Assembly (NCBI RefSeq): GCF_027409185.1
Contig: NC_084467.1
Span: 17,660,501-17,724,500 of the forward strand
From: Cynocephalus volans
Lineage: Eukaryota > Chordata > Mammalia > Dermoptera > Cynocephalidae
Direction: 5' to 3'
DNA: 64,000 nt
The first letter of the stretch is position 1. Each line of letters begins with the position of its first letter. This document shows positions 1 to 12,200 of this stretch, piece after piece. The notes under the pieces are model-generated. The model was not told the DNA's origin. It saw only the letters and a list, made by a program, of their open reading frames with translations, and searched no databases. A program made the translations under genes and the position numbers.

Positions 1-617
1 GACTCCAGAGCTTGCTCTTAACCACAGTGCTGTGTTAAAGCATTTCTTCCTTCATACCTAATCAACCTGAAAATGTGGCTTATCTAAACTTCCCTTTCCT
101 TAAGCAGTCTTGTCCGTCTCACCTGGACAGTGTCATAGCTCCTAGCAAGTCTCCCTACCTGCTCACTCTCCTTTCTCTTCCCTCCTATCCATCTTGACTG
201 AGACAGTCAGCCAGGCCTAAAACACTGCTGCTATCAGCTGGAAATGTGTCCAGTAGCAAAAAGAGTTACGTTCTTTGCCTTGCTGTGGGACTAGTGGCCT
301 GGGTCCTGTCACCTTTTTGGACTCCTGCACTCCTCAATTTCACGAGTCTTCAGTCAGCACTTGACAGCTCAGTCGGGGCTCTTCCTTGGAGTTCAGGACA
401 GCCACAGGTCCTGCCTGGGCTCCTGTATGGGCAGCCACGCCCAGCACAGTGCCTGGTGCCAGTGAGCAATGGTGGTTCCCGACTCGGTCAGCTCTGGGAA
501 GCACCTTGGCTTCTCCGACTTCCCCATCTCCCCACTGATCCTGGACTCCTAAAGGAAAAATACTTCCCAGAACAGCAACCATTTTATTGAAGAGTATCAG
601 ATCAGGAGACAATATAA
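1..617. other. Intergenic sequence, no feature recognised
   Basis: Unremarkable single-copy-looking sequence upstream of the first MIR. Short open frames on both strands have no recognisable protein family and no splice or start context worth reporting. Confidence 0.6.
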
Positions 618-842
618 AATGTAGTGGTTCGGAACCCATCTTTAGAGTTATTTTGATCTGGGTTCCAATCCCTGCTCTGTGCCTTATTAGATGTGTCACT
701 TTGGGTGTGTTAACTTGTCTTTACCTCTCTTATCTGAAAAATGGAGGTATTAAAAACTCTTAGGGTCATTGCAGTGATTAAAAATAATGCATAGAAGATT
801 CTGGTATAAGTCGTGGCACATAGCAAGTGCTTAATAAAAGTG
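618..842 (+). repeat. MIR SINE
   Basis: Near full-length ancient MIR: tagtggtt start, middle TGTGTCACTTTGGG and CTGAAAAATGGAGGTA core, and GGCACATAGCAAGTGCTTAA end are recognisable. Confidence 0.85.
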
Positions 843-1169
843 ATACCAGTCGTGCTTTTGGGACCCAAAGTTCCAGGGTGATCCATGCCCCAATGCAGAG
901 ACGCCAGTAGGTGCTTCTAAATGAAGGTCAGGTAAGGTGGGCTTCTGGGGGAGAGGGGGAGAAGATGAAAAAGAGGGCAAAGTGGACAGCTTTCTCACGA
1001 GTGGAATCATACAGTATTTTTCTTCATGTCTTAATCCTTCACAGAGCCATGTGACTGGTGACTGAGTAAAAAGAGCAAAAGAAGAGGCAAAAGAAAAAGG
1101 ACAATGCCATACCCAAGGCTTCCTTAGACAGGCGCTGTCCCCTGCCCCTCTCACACATCCCTAAATTAG

Positions 1170-2115
1170 AATTCATTCCACAGCTATTTATTGAGCACTT
1201 ACTATGGCTAGACAGTGTTCTCAGTGCTGAAGATACCACAGTGAACAGAACAGACTACAATCCTGCTCACATGGAGCTCACATTAGTAGGGGAGACATAC
1301 AGCAAGTAATAAAGTATACAGTATATTAGATAATGGTGAGCACCAGGGAGGAAAATTAAATTGGAGGGCTGCGCATGGGAGTATATGGGAAGTGTTAGGC
1401 AATGGTGCAATTTTAGGTAGAGTAGCCAGGAAAGGCCTTGCTGATTAAATGACTCAAGCAAAGGCCTGATGGCTTTGAGGAATGGCCATATAATTGTCTA
1501 GGGGAGAACCTTCCTGCAGAGGGAAGAGCCAGAGCAAGGCCCTGAGGCAGGAATATGCACGGCCTTTTTGAGGAGTACTGAGGAGGCCAGCGTTGCTGGA
1601 GCAGAGTGGGCAAGGGAGAGAGTGGTAGGAGGTAAAGTTCGAAAGTAGTTGGGACCCAGACTGGGAAGGACCTTCTAGGTCACTGTAAGAAAATGGCCTG
1701 TGGAGGACTTTGAGCAGAAGTGCTTTGGCTGCTGTGTAGAAGATAAATATAAGGAGGAAGGAGGGGTGCTGGGAGATTACTTGAGGGGCTATTGCAATAT
1801 CTCATCACAGCAGAATTTCATAAAAATGAAAATGAGACGGCAGCCAAAAAACATTTCTGAGTGGCTCGTTTGTTGGCCAAGCAAGGTAGCAGTGAGGAGT
1901 GGTCAAGTAGAGCCAACAGGATTTGCTGATGGATTGGACTTGGGATTTGAGAGAAAAGAGAGGATCCAAGGATAACTCCTAAGATTTTTGGTCTGAAAGT
2001 GAGAGCATGAAGGTGGCATGCATGTACTGTGCAGGGGGAGAACCTGAAGAAGGCAGGTTGTGGAGGGAAGATAAGGAGTGCATTTGGGACATATTGAGTT
2101 TGAGATGCTTATTAA
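1170..2115 (-). repeat. Ancient LINE fragment, L2-type
   Basis: Begins with the reverse-complemented L2 3' end (TTTATTGAGCACTTACTATG, then catggagctcacatt). It continues through sequence that I recall as a common old mammalian interspersed repeat (ccctgaggcagg, gttttgagcagaag-like and caggatttgctgatgga motifs). Divergence is high. The L2 label for the part after about 1600 is less sure. Confidence 0.65.
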
Positions 2116-2289
2116 ATGCCCAAGTGGAGATGTATGAGTCAGGGGTGTAGAAGAGCAGCCTATCCAGTGTTCCCATTTTGTTTTCGAGTCCTGGCCGGCT
2201 CCTGGCTTCACCAGAGCTTCCCTGGAGACCCCAGCTGCATCTTGGCTGTGGTGAAGAAACCAGACACCACAGTCTGCCGGCCCTTTGTC

Positions 2290-2400
2290 CACTCATCCGT
2301 CCACCTATCCACCCGTTCATCCAACACGCCCTGCACATCTAACCTGTGTCAGGCGCTGTATCAGATGCTGGGATGCAGGAGTGAGTAAACACGCCTTTCC
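2290..2400 (-). repeat. L2 3' end fragment
   Basis: Short fragment resembling the L2 3' end in reverse (ttcatccaacacg, gtcaggcgctgtatcagatgct). Confidence 0.5.
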
Positions 2401-3664
2401 CCTCAACAGGCTCACAGTCTGGTTACAGCTTCTTTAACCTCCCTCTTGGCCTTCTGCCCCCCCTGTCCCCTTGGCCTCAGTCTCTCCATCAGTAAGATGA
2501 GTTTGGGCCAATCTTTAAGTGCCACCCCAACTTGGTTGTCCATAACCTCATGAGGCCAACTTGCCCACCCTTGCCATCCTCTGAGCTGGGCCCCACAGCC
2601 TGGGCAGAGCTGCAGAGGGACCTGTGTTAGCTTCCTGCTCCCAAAACACCCATCTGACCAGCAAATGTGCCCTGACATCAACTTTGCTGTCTTCATGTTC
2701 CACCAAGAAGTGATTAACTGTGGTGAAGCAGGTGTGGTGTGCAGTGCACAGGACTCACAAGTGACTTGAGTCAAGGCGTACATTCTCAAGGGGATGATGA
2801 TGATTAGCTATGGAAGGAGTAGTAAAAAAGTCTTGCTTTTTACTAATAAAGCACAGATATGCATACAGTACATACACAGCTATACTATATATCCATGGTA
2901 TTAAAATTTCATTAGGGGAGAAAATGGAGAATAATACCGGGAAAAAAAGAATGAGAAACACCAGGTTAAGGGAAGGAGGGGAGGGTCAGGGCTGGGAGCA
3001 TTCGCTCATTTGGCCACACAATAGCCAAGAGCACAGTCCTGGTGCTGGGAACAAAGGTGACCAAGTGCAGAGACACTGCCCTTAAGAAGTCCACAATCTA
3101 GTGAGGGTCAGGTGACAAAATAGACCATCATTATACCCGATGACAAGAGCCATGCCAGGGCCAGTGTGAGGAGGACAGAGCAGCAGGGGAGACTGGCTTA
3201 GCATCAGGAAGGCTCCAGAGGGTGGGCCTAGCAGAGCTGCCACTGGGGAGCAGACAGCTCGAGCAGGGCAGCCTACTGAGGCCAGCATCCTGTCTAGGGG
3301 TGGAGTCAGCACCTGTTAGGTGGCTAGGTGGGGTGCAGAGTGAGTGGAGGGGAGGCCAAGAAGTTCAGCTCAAAATAAGTGCTCACCTCTGGAAGATGCC
3401 TAGAATACCCCCATTAGAGCTTCATCCTTAACTTAAGATATTGCTCTTGATAGAATGGAAAGAACTCTAGACCAGGTGCCAAAATAACAGTCCTGGTCCC
3501 AGCTCTGCCCCTGATGTGCTGACTATCCTTGGACAGGCCACCTTGCTGTCGGTATTGACTTGTGGGAGATGAGCACAATCACTTCCCCGGCTCCTTCATG
3601 TGGGCGCTGGATGAGGGCCGCACATGGAAGCCATCAGTCATGGCCTGTAGATACGTGAGCCCGT

Positions 3665-3765
3665 TCACTCACATACACACCACTTTATAGGTGAGGAGAC
3701 TGAGACAGAGAAGTTAGTCCCCAAGGTCACACAGGTGGTAAGCGGGGAGCCGGGATTTTAGCCAG
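3665..3765 (-). repeat. MIR fragment
   Basis: MIR core in reverse: ttataggtgaggagactgag, then aaggtcacacaggtggtaag. Confidence 0.75.
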
Positions 3766-4230
3766 AGGCTGAAAGCAGGCATGGGTAGGGAGAGAAGACA
3801 GAGGCAGATGCTCTGGGCCCCATAGTCCTCTATGCTTCGCTCTCCCATGGGTGGCCCTGGGCTGTCTGCCTGAGAGCCATGATCTCTCACTTCTGGGGGA
3901 TATTTACAAGCAGAGCACATACTGAGGAGATGGGCTCAGCGGCAGCAGGAGGCCTTGGAGACTCTGAGCCCACAAAGGGAAGGCCCAAGGGGCTCTAGAG
4001 CTGTCTTCACAGGCCTTTAAGAGCTGTCAGAGGGATCTGCTCAGGACCCAGATCCAACCACACCGTGGCCTGCCCCAACCCCCACAGCACCCGAGATGGA
4101 GTCCTGGAGGCTTAGTGGGCCAGAGAGGGCCCTCCGAGAGCTGACCTCTGCCAGCCTCTCCAGCCTCGTCACTCACTGTTCCCTGCCTCATCCTTCACTC
4201 TCAGGCTATCAAACTGCCAGTAGCCTCCCC

Positions 4231-4232
<2 letters not shown>

Positions 4233-4261
<29 letters not shown>
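4233..4261 (+). repeat. (CA)n microsatellite
   Basis: About 14 uninterrupted CA units. Confidence 0.95.
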
Positions 4262-4263
<2 letters not shown>

Positions 4264-4794
4264 GGCAAGAAGGACAAGCAGCTCCCTTCTCCCTAAGCCT
4301 CTGTTTGTGCTGTTCTCCATATCAGAATGCCCGTCCCTCATCGTTTCCTGGCCAACCCCCACTTATCCTGGAGACACTTATTAGCCATGACTCACCTTTT
4401 CAGGAAGCCCTTCTTTGTGCTCCTGTTGTATGGTCCCTTCCCTGATCCTGGAACTTAGGCTCTGCTGCAGTCATCTCGGCATCCACCTCACCAGCTCAGG
4501 GCCAGGCCAGAGTCAGCAGCTGTAGTGGGTTGACTGCCCGACTGGCTCTCACGGGAGGCCAGAGCAGCCTTGTCATGTGCTGACTTCCCCATTAGGCGAA
4601 GAAATGGAGTCTTGGAGAATTAAGCAGGCCAAGGTCATATGGGTATTAGGAGGTAGAACTGGGATAGAAACAAAGTGTGACGTAAGAGCCTCTCAGCTAT
4701 GCTGGAAGAGCACTTGGGGCAGGGGAGCAGGGATGAGGTCGGCAATGTTTATAGATCTTCCTAACACTAGGGTTCTCAGATTCTAAGACTACTG

Positions 4795-5057
4795 CTACTC
4801 AGATGTCACCTTCTCAGAGACTTCCCTGTCTACACCACCTAGAACAGTCCCATATCACTCTCCATCCTCTTACTCTCCTTTAGTTTTTTCCATAGCACTC
4901 AGCATGATCTAATTTTATAAATGTCTTTTCTTAACACTGTCTCCTCACCTGCCTTGAATGCCCCACAGTGGTAGGGACCTGGCCAGGCTTGTTCACTGTT
5001 GGATTCCTAGTGCCTAGGCCAGTGCAGGTGCCCACTAAATGCTTGCTGAACGAATAA
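4795..5057 (+). repeat. L2 LINE 3' end
   Basis: Clear L2 3' end: agatgtcaccttctcagaga, catagcactcagcatgat-like middle, then gtgcccactaaatgcttgct and gaacgaataa. Confidence 0.85.
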
Positions 5058-5059
5058 GC

Positions 5060-5195
5060 ACTCACTGTGTGCCTGGCGGTGGCTAGACACAACCTGTCAT
5101 CCCCTTGGTCCTCCCAGCCACCCTTTGAGGATGGCGTTATACACGTTTTTCAGATGAGGAAGTGGGGCCCTAGAGAGGTTATATGACTGACACAT
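5060..5195 (-). repeat. MIR SINE
   Basis: Reverse MIR: cactcactgtgtgcctggc, ttttcagatgaggaagtggg, gagaggttatatgactg. It abuts the L2 at 4795-5057. Confidence 0.75.
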
Positions 5196-5787
5196 GGCAG
5201 AGCCTGCTGGCCAGGTTGGACAGATTCCGAAGCTCACCCACTCAGACACTGCAGAAGAGGGTGCTGCACCCAGAGAGCCTAACGGACTTGCCCGAGGTCA
5301 CCCAGCCAGCTTTGGCTCGAGACTCTGGCTTGGTTCTCTGCATAGTCCACTGGTGGCTCCCCTGAGGGTTTAGGCATGGAGCAGGTCATATTTTCAGTAC
5401 TTCTGTTCTGCCTTTTATTAAGCCATGTAAGGGCTCTGCAGACTTAACAATTGTCCACAATTCAGCTTCACTTTTTTACCCCCCCTTTGCAGCTTTTTAA
5501 ATAAACACTCCTTCAGTGGCTGTGGCGTCATTAATTCTCTGGTCCCATTCTTGGTGAGGCCTCATGCCCCAGGTTGGGATCCTCTGACAGCCCTGGCAGG
5601 AGCCTTTCAAGCTCCTAATCCACATGGAAGTTGTTTGAACTCTCAGAAATTATGCCTTCTCATCTTGTCCTAATGAACTAGTGTGCCTGGCTCGCACCAG
5701 AGGAGATGCGTGCTGTCTTCCCAGCTCCGTCCCTGAGAATGTCCAAACATTCCTTCCCAGCTGTGAGGCGTGGAGCAAGTCCCTTCC

Positions 5788-6165
5788 TGCCTTGGGTTGA
5801 ATGTTCCCCAAAACTGAAACTATTGAGGGTGGGAAATCCTATTATGGTAATTGAAACATGGGGCCTTGAAGAGGTGATTGGATTGTAGGACTGTGCAGTA
5901 GTGAACAGATTAATAATGGTGGTCAGGGGCGTGGTTTGGAGGGCTTTAAAAGGAGAGGAGAGTCTGTCTTTGCTCTCTCTGCTCTGCCATTTCACAATGT
6001 GATACCCTGCCGTCACTGAAGTCACCACCAAAGAAAGCCTTCACCAGTTATGTTCTTTGGATTTGGACTTCCCAGCCTCAGAAACTATAAGCAATAAATT
6101 TTGTTTTCTTACAAATCACCCAGTTTCAAGTATTTCATTACAAGCCACAGAAATGGACTAATATA
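5788..6165 (+). mobile_element. Solo LTR of a MaLR (MLT1/MST-type) retrotransposon
   Basis: About 380 bp starting TG, with gttgaatgttccccaaaact near the start, ataagcaataaattttgttt as the poly(A) signal region, and ctaatata at the end. These are hallmarks of ERVL-MaLR LTRs. It is flanked by a perfect 5-bp target duplication CTTCC (5783-5787 and 6166-6170), as expected for this class. No internal region is present. Confidence 0.85.
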
Positions 6166-6253
6166 CTTCCCTTCTGGGCCTCAGTCTCCCCACTGAGTGG
6201 AGAGCTTGGAGTGTCTGATATCTAAAGGCTCTTCCAGTTCAGACATTCTAGAA

Positions 6254-6526
6254 CAGTGCCATCCAGTAGAAATATAATATGACCCACATATGTAATTTTT
6301 AATTTTCTAATAGCCACATTAAAAGGGTAAAAAGAAACAGATGAAATTAATTTTAATAATATATTTTGTATAACCCAATACATCCAAATTATTTTCATTT
6401 TAAAATAGATGTTTAAATTAGATATTTTACATTTTTTTCATACTAAGTCATCTCAATTCAGACTACTATATTTCAGATGCTCCGTAGACACATGTGGCTA
6501 GAAGGCTGCCACATTGGACAGTGCTG
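6254..6526. mobile_element. Non-autonomous hAT-Charlie DNA transposon
   Basis: 273-bp AT-rich element with imperfect terminal inverted repeats (CAGTGCCATCCA at the left; CAGCACTGTCCA read inwards from the right). It is flanked by an exact 8-bp duplication TTCTAGAA (6246-6253 and 6527-6534), which fits the nTCTAGAn target preference of Charlie elements. Interior includes ACATGTGGCTA. No transposase frame. Confidence 0.85.
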
Positions 6527-6904
6527 TTCTAGAATTGTCATTTGTCCCGCCCCTAGCCTTTCCTCTTACCCATCCAGGAGTGCTGGTGGCTCCCTGGGAC
6601 TGTGGGCTGCCCTCTGTCTCCCAATCCCTCCCCACCTGGCTGAGTGCCAGTCTGGATGGCAGTTACAGGGCCTGTGGCACCAAGAGCTCAGTTCCAAGTC
6701 TGGTGGAGTCCTGCTTGGCCTTGTAGGTACATATAGCCCTGTAAGCCTTCCTGCCCTGCCCCACTCAGGAGGAGAGGAGGGGCGGGGAAAAGGACACTGC
6801 CTTCCTCTTTTCCCAGGAAGGGCCATGTCCTGGGCAAAATAGACCTCAGAAATCTCAGAACCTGGGATCCATTTTTGGGGGTGGGGGGATGTCCCCTCAG
6901 CTCA

Positions 6905-7045
6905 GATTCAGCTGAGCCAGGTGCTGGGCTAAGCTCTTTACAATGAATCATCTCATTTTATCCTCCCAAGAGTCCTGTGAAATGTGTAATATTCTTATCT
7001 TGATTTTTACAGAGGAGAAAACTGAGGCTCAGAGAAAGTAGATTC
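6905..7045 (-). repeat. MIR SINE
   Basis: Reverse MIR: gtgctgggctaagctcttta, atcatctcattttatcctcc, gaggagaaaactgaggctca. Confidence 0.8.
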
Positions 7046-7529
7046 TTTTCCTTGCTCCTAGATCCCTCTTTCACTCTGTCTCTTCCTCTCCTCTCTCCTT
7101 CCCAACCATAGTGTGTGTGTGCACGCGTGCGTGTAGGGTATAGGGCTACATGAGAAATAAACTCCCTTCCCATACGCAGCCTTGGGATTGGGCATTAAAG
7201 TTCCTGCTTGCAAACTGCTCCATTGCTGGGGGTTCGGGGCAGCAAGTGGGGGACCAGTGTGGAGCAGGACGCTGGGGTTGGGAGGCACCGGAACTTCACC
7301 CCTCTCATCTGGAACAGCTGTCCTGGCTAAGGAGGGAGAGTGGCTGTGGAAGGGGTGGGGCTGGGAGGCAGAACATTCTCCTCCCACCCTACCCAGTGCC
7401 CTGAGCCCAGGCCCCCACAGCACTCTAGATCTTGCCTGCCTTGTCCCTGCTGGGACCCCAGGGCCCCCACCTGCCACCAGGCCTGGTGCTGAGCAGGTGC
7501 CTAGTAAATGTGACCTGGCTGAATGAGCG

Positions 7530-7990
7530 TCTCTCTAGCATCTTTCTCACCTTGTCGCTTCCCCCTTCCCCTTTCTTGTCATTTCCCTGCACTCTGTGTT
7601 GCTCTTGTATATCTGTCTCCACCTCTGTCCTCGGGCTCCTTGTGGTTCCCTCTGTCTGTCCGGGTCTCTCTCTTGCTCTCTTCTTCAGTCTAGCCGTTGG
7701 CCTGTCTGCCTCGGTCTGTCTCTTCTTGTGTCTCCCTCTCTCACTCTCTCTTTTCTTGCCTTTTTTTCTTCTGGGTTTTCTTCCCTCCCTCTTCCCCATT
7801 CTCTGTTGCTCTCTGTTGTGATGTCTCTCCTGAGGCTCCCCACCCTCACCCTCATTCTCTCTCTTCCCCTGTCTGCTTCACCCCCTCACCCAGTTCCTCT
7901 GTCACTGCTCCATGTCTCCTCCCTGTCACTGGTTTATGCCTCTCCTCCCTGAGCTTCCGTGGAGTGCTGGCAACTCTCAGCCTCCCGCCT
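7530..7990. repeat. Pyrimidine-rich low-complexity tract
   Basis: CT-rich simple sequence on the + strand built from decayed CTCT, CTGTCTG and TTCC units. The open frames that cross it are low-complexity Ser/Leu-rich artefacts. Confidence 0.75.
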
Positions 7991-8029
7991 CTCCTCCTTG
8001 GGAAGGCAGGCGGCAGCCAGCGAGAAGCC

Positions 8030-8190
8030 CCACCGGATGACAGCCAAGCCCAAGCAGCCCTCGGAGCTGTCACCGAGGAAATCACACGCCAGCGCCTGAA
8101 ATTCAAATTAGAGTTTTGCAGAAGCTGCTAAAACTCATCAAATACTATCTTTGAAGTCCACTAGCAAGCTGGTCATTGCTCTTAAATGAG
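8030..8190. promoter_or_regulatory. Candidate conserved non-coding block
   Basis: AT-richer, non-repetitive block set in GC-rich and repeat DNA. Two MEIS-type TGACAG half-sites (8038-8043, and inverted near 8068), and a run of unremarkable AT-rich words after 8100. No repeat family recognised. The functional call is inference. Confidence 0.35.
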
Positions 8191-8489
8191 TCCCTGTTGG
8201 AAACGAGATGGGGGGGTGGAGGTTTCTGGCAAGGTCACCGTCCCCAGCCTGGGAATAGGGGCCCCTCCTACCAGCCACAGCCCGCCCAGACATGCCCAGC
8301 CACCAGTGGTCATTATCTGGGTGCTCCCTCAGAGCAAGCGTACTGAGTCAGCCACCAGCCTAACCAGGCCAAGATCCCACTGTCCCACAGGCTCCCCACC
8401 TCTCCCCAGGGAATCACCAAGCATGGACTTGTGGGGAAGCAGCAAGAAACAGAGGAAGGAGCCCTGGACTGAGCCTGAGGCCCCAGAGC

Positions 8490-8700
8490 AGAGGTCTGAG
8501 TGTGGGCTCTGGGGTCAGACGCCATCTCATCTCTCTGCGCTGCCTAGTCGTGTGGCCTGGGACAACTGACCTCACCCCTCTAGGCCTCCTCTGCAAACCG
8601 GGATAAGAGTATTTACCCCCAGGGTGTGGTGCGGATCAAATGAGTTATTACACAACAGCGCCCAGCACACTGTTGCTGCTCAGTAAGTGATCACTGTTAG
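8490..8700 (+). repeat. MIR SINE
   Basis: Forward MIR: ctctggggtcagacg, gtgtggcctgggacaactga, atcaaatgagttatta and cagtaagtgatcactgtt. Confidence 0.85.
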
Positions 8701-8747
8701 TATAATGATAACAATAGCAAAAACACACATAGCCATTATAATAATAA

Positions 8748-8890
8748 TCCTAGCACTTATGCATCAGACCTTGTTTGAGCAGCTGTATTTATATTAACTC
8801 ATTTCATCCTCAGAACAACCCTATGAGGAAGCTATTGTTATTCTCTCCATTTCACAGATGAGGAAAATGGGGCCCGAGAAGTTAAGTCAC
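8748..8890 (-). repeat. MIR SINE
   Basis: Reverse MIR: aactcatttcatcctcagaa, catttcacagatgaggaaaa. Confidence 0.85.
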
Positions 8891-9299
8891 TGGCGGATGG
8901 TTCCTCCCCCACCTACCATCTCCCCATCCACCTCTCTAGATACTCCATCCACGTTCCCAACCTCAGGCCTGCAATTCTGTCCTGCATCTGCCCTTTGCCA
9001 GCTGCCTGCACATGCATTTCCCCTGGAGACCTCTGCCTGCTCCCTTTCAGGACACTGACCCTACTGTCAGTCCTTCTGACGGGGGCCTGTCACCATACTG
9101 CCTGCCTGCCTGGAGTCTCCATCCCTGCCAGCTGGCCTGCCTGCCTTTCCACCATGACTTGTTCCCCACCAGTCTGACCATTTGCACCAAAGATAGCCCT
9201 TTGGGATTTGGTCGTACTACCAGCTACCACCAGGCAGGGATGAACGGTTTTCTTCTCAGGAACTTTAAAATAAAAGTCCTTAACACTCTGCTTCCCATT

Positions 9300-12200
9300 A
9301 TCTATGTCAGATGAGCCCTGGAAAGGACAAAAGTAAGCAGGACTGAGGTGGAAAGATTGAGCCCTGAGGTCCTCGGGAACATAAGAGAGGGGCCTGCTAT
9401 GTTTAGAAAAGGCACCCAGGAGGGAATGGCTGGCATTCGTCCCACCCAACCCTGTGCTTGGCACTTCAGAAGGATGCTGCACAGATGAGCGTACCTGTGG
9501 CACAATTGGTGGAGCCCTCTGGGAGGGAGCAGCTATCCCTGGGCTCCACATGGCCACACCTGGCAGGGCTCAAGGGCCTGTTCCAGGTGGGCCCTGCAGT
9601 CATGAGGTGGGAACCAGTAGGAACCTCAGGAGAATGTACCAGAACCTGCAAACCTTGAGCTGCCCTTGGATCATTCACTCATTCAGCAAGCCTGAGTCCA
9701 TGCTCACTATGTGCCAGGCCACGCCTTGGAGAAGACCCCACCACAGCCCTCTCCAGCTCCCAAGTGCCTGGAGAGCAGAGACCCACCGCCCAGCATGGCT
9801 GTGCCATTGCAGTCACTTCTGTGATGGACATTCAGGAGGCTCAGGCAGCCCTGAGGACACACCTGACCCAGATGGAGGAAGCAGGGAAGGCTTTGGAGAC
9901 ATGAAGTTTGGGTAGTTTGAAGTTGAGTTCACCAGGCCCAGGGACAGGGCAAGGGGAAGAGGAGCATCCCCCGTGGAGGAGTGGCAGAGGGGCCAGAGCG
10001 GCCACAGCACACAGGGAAATGGGAAGTTCAGGGTGGCTGTCGCTGAGAGCTAGGGAGCTAGGAGTGGTGAGACTCTCCACCAGAGACGTAAGCAAGAGTC
10101 AGGACATGGCTCTCTTGGTGGAGAATGACACGAAAGGAGGGATTCCCAAATGCTTCCTGAAAACTCTAACAGGATTTGATGGCCAAGTTCACACTAACAA
10201 ATCTTCCCTGAGTATCTGCCATATGCCTCATGCCTAGTGCTGTGTGAATAAAAATGCCCACGGAGGAGACACTCCCAGCAGGGCCTCGTCGACCCTGAGT
10301 GCCCAGCAGGCTCTGAGGTGCCACAGCTGCCAGGCCACCATCCCTGGCCAGGCTGCAGGGACCACAGGCCTGCCAACACCCACCACTCGGTTTCAGACAA
10401 CCATCCACAGGATGCTTCTATGACCAGGCAGCACAGGGACTTCTCTGATAGGGAAAATGATACCTGAAGGTGAGGCGGCCTTGGTCACCCAGGAGTTAGT
10501 GGCAGGGCTGGAACTCAGAGCCTGGACTCCCCATCCAGAGTTTTCGACTCACCAAGTGGGACTCAGACAAACCATGAGGTTCTCAGGAATTTTCCTTGAT
10601 GGCAAACGCGATGCAACTGAATGTTTTCAGTCAACACATACCTTCCAGTGCCTGCTACGTGCCACGCACTGTGCTGTGTGTTCAGAGGCTATGCTGAGGG
10701 ACAGAAAAAAGGTGGATATTAAATCCACACCCACATCAAAGCCTTTTTGGAAGAATGCAGGGGACGAGTGAGTGCCATGGTATGCAAATATAAAGTGTAA
10801 CCTGGAAGAGGGGGAGGCCACCAGGGATGCAGACTGGGGAAGGAGGTCTGGGCCCCCCTTAGACCCCCACTCTCCCATCCTTTAGCCAAGGGAGGCTGCA
10901 GGCACATCTCCAGGGGTCCCCCATCGTACTCTTGTGTGCTGCTCGCGGAGCCTGTGTGTGCGTGCGTGCATGTGCACGGCCCGCATGTGCACGTGTGATG
11001 AGCAGGAGCTGCTGACAAGTGCCTCAGGTGTATTTCAGGGACCGTTAAAGCTCCGTGTTTAATGGCTGGAGCCACAGTGGTCACGGCTGTCACTGGGGAT
11101 TTCACGGGCTCGTTTATATCTTTAGCTCCCTCCTTCTGAGACGACTTCATCATCCCCAGCCCCTTGGCGGTGGTGGGGAGAGGAGGTGGGACCGCAGCAC
11201 TCAGCTCCTGTGTTGGGGTTCACAAGCTCTGGTGGGAGGGCAGGCTGACAGAGCAAGACCAAGCCCAGATTGAGGGCCAGGCGGGGCCAGGGCGGGGCCA
11301 GGGTCAGAAACGCTTCTCCACAGCCATGTACACAGCCAGCAAGCCAGAGGCCAAGTGGGGCCACGAGGGAGGTTGGATCTGAAGAGAGCAGATGGGCACC
11401 CAGGACAAGTAGGAGGTGAGATCAGAAGCCAAGAGGTCAGGACTGGGAGAGATTAGGAACTTTAGAGGTCAGCCAAAGGCTGCAGAAATGGGGCCAGGAG
11501 AGCTAGAGAGAAGAGGGCTGTGAATTCCTGGCTGCACTGAGGAGCAGCCCTTCCAGGCCCCCACTGGGAAGCTACTCAGAACTGTCAGGGTCCTGGAGGG
11601 GCTGCTGGGGAGGGCTGGTTCCAGGCTGACATCCAGCCAGGACCCAGAAACAGCCCCCAGGAAGCCCAGATATCAAGGGTGGGATATGGGGGTAGCATCT
11701 GGATAAGTTGGGACCCTTGAATTCTCAGCTCACATCAGCCACTTGCCTGCTGGTGCATTTTAGCACATCACTCTTCACTCTGAGCCCCCACTCCCACCTT
11801 TATTAAGGGGATGATCATAAGGCACCCCCGATTTGGTGGGTGAGATGGACAGGCATTTACCCCGCTCTGGTCAGTGCCAGGATGGAATTAGACAACATGG
11901 GCCCAACGCTTAGCACAGCCCACTTACCTTGAGAGTTTATCTCAGTGAGCTGCTAGGATGATGGTATGATCCAGAGGTAAGTGCAGGGGTGGACTGAGGC
12001 ACACCCAACCCACACTTCAGGGGTTCAAATCAGGGAAGGCTTCAAGGAGGAGGTGTTGTCCAAGCTGACACCTGCAGAAGTAGAATTAGGCCCCATGGGG
12101 AAGTGGTAGGGTGAGGGGAGGGTGCCAGGCAGAAAGAAGGAGCAGCTCATTCAAAGGTGCAGCACAGGGGCGCATTCAATGCAGCCTCAGACAAAAGCAG

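Noticed and set aside
5788..6165. A protein-coding endogenous retrovirus at the MaLR LTR
   Set aside because: Only a solo LTR with its 5-bp duplication is present; no gag, pol or env sequence lies beside it.
7432..8131. Overlapping Ser/Leu-rich open frames
   Set aside because: They come from the CT-rich low-complexity tract.
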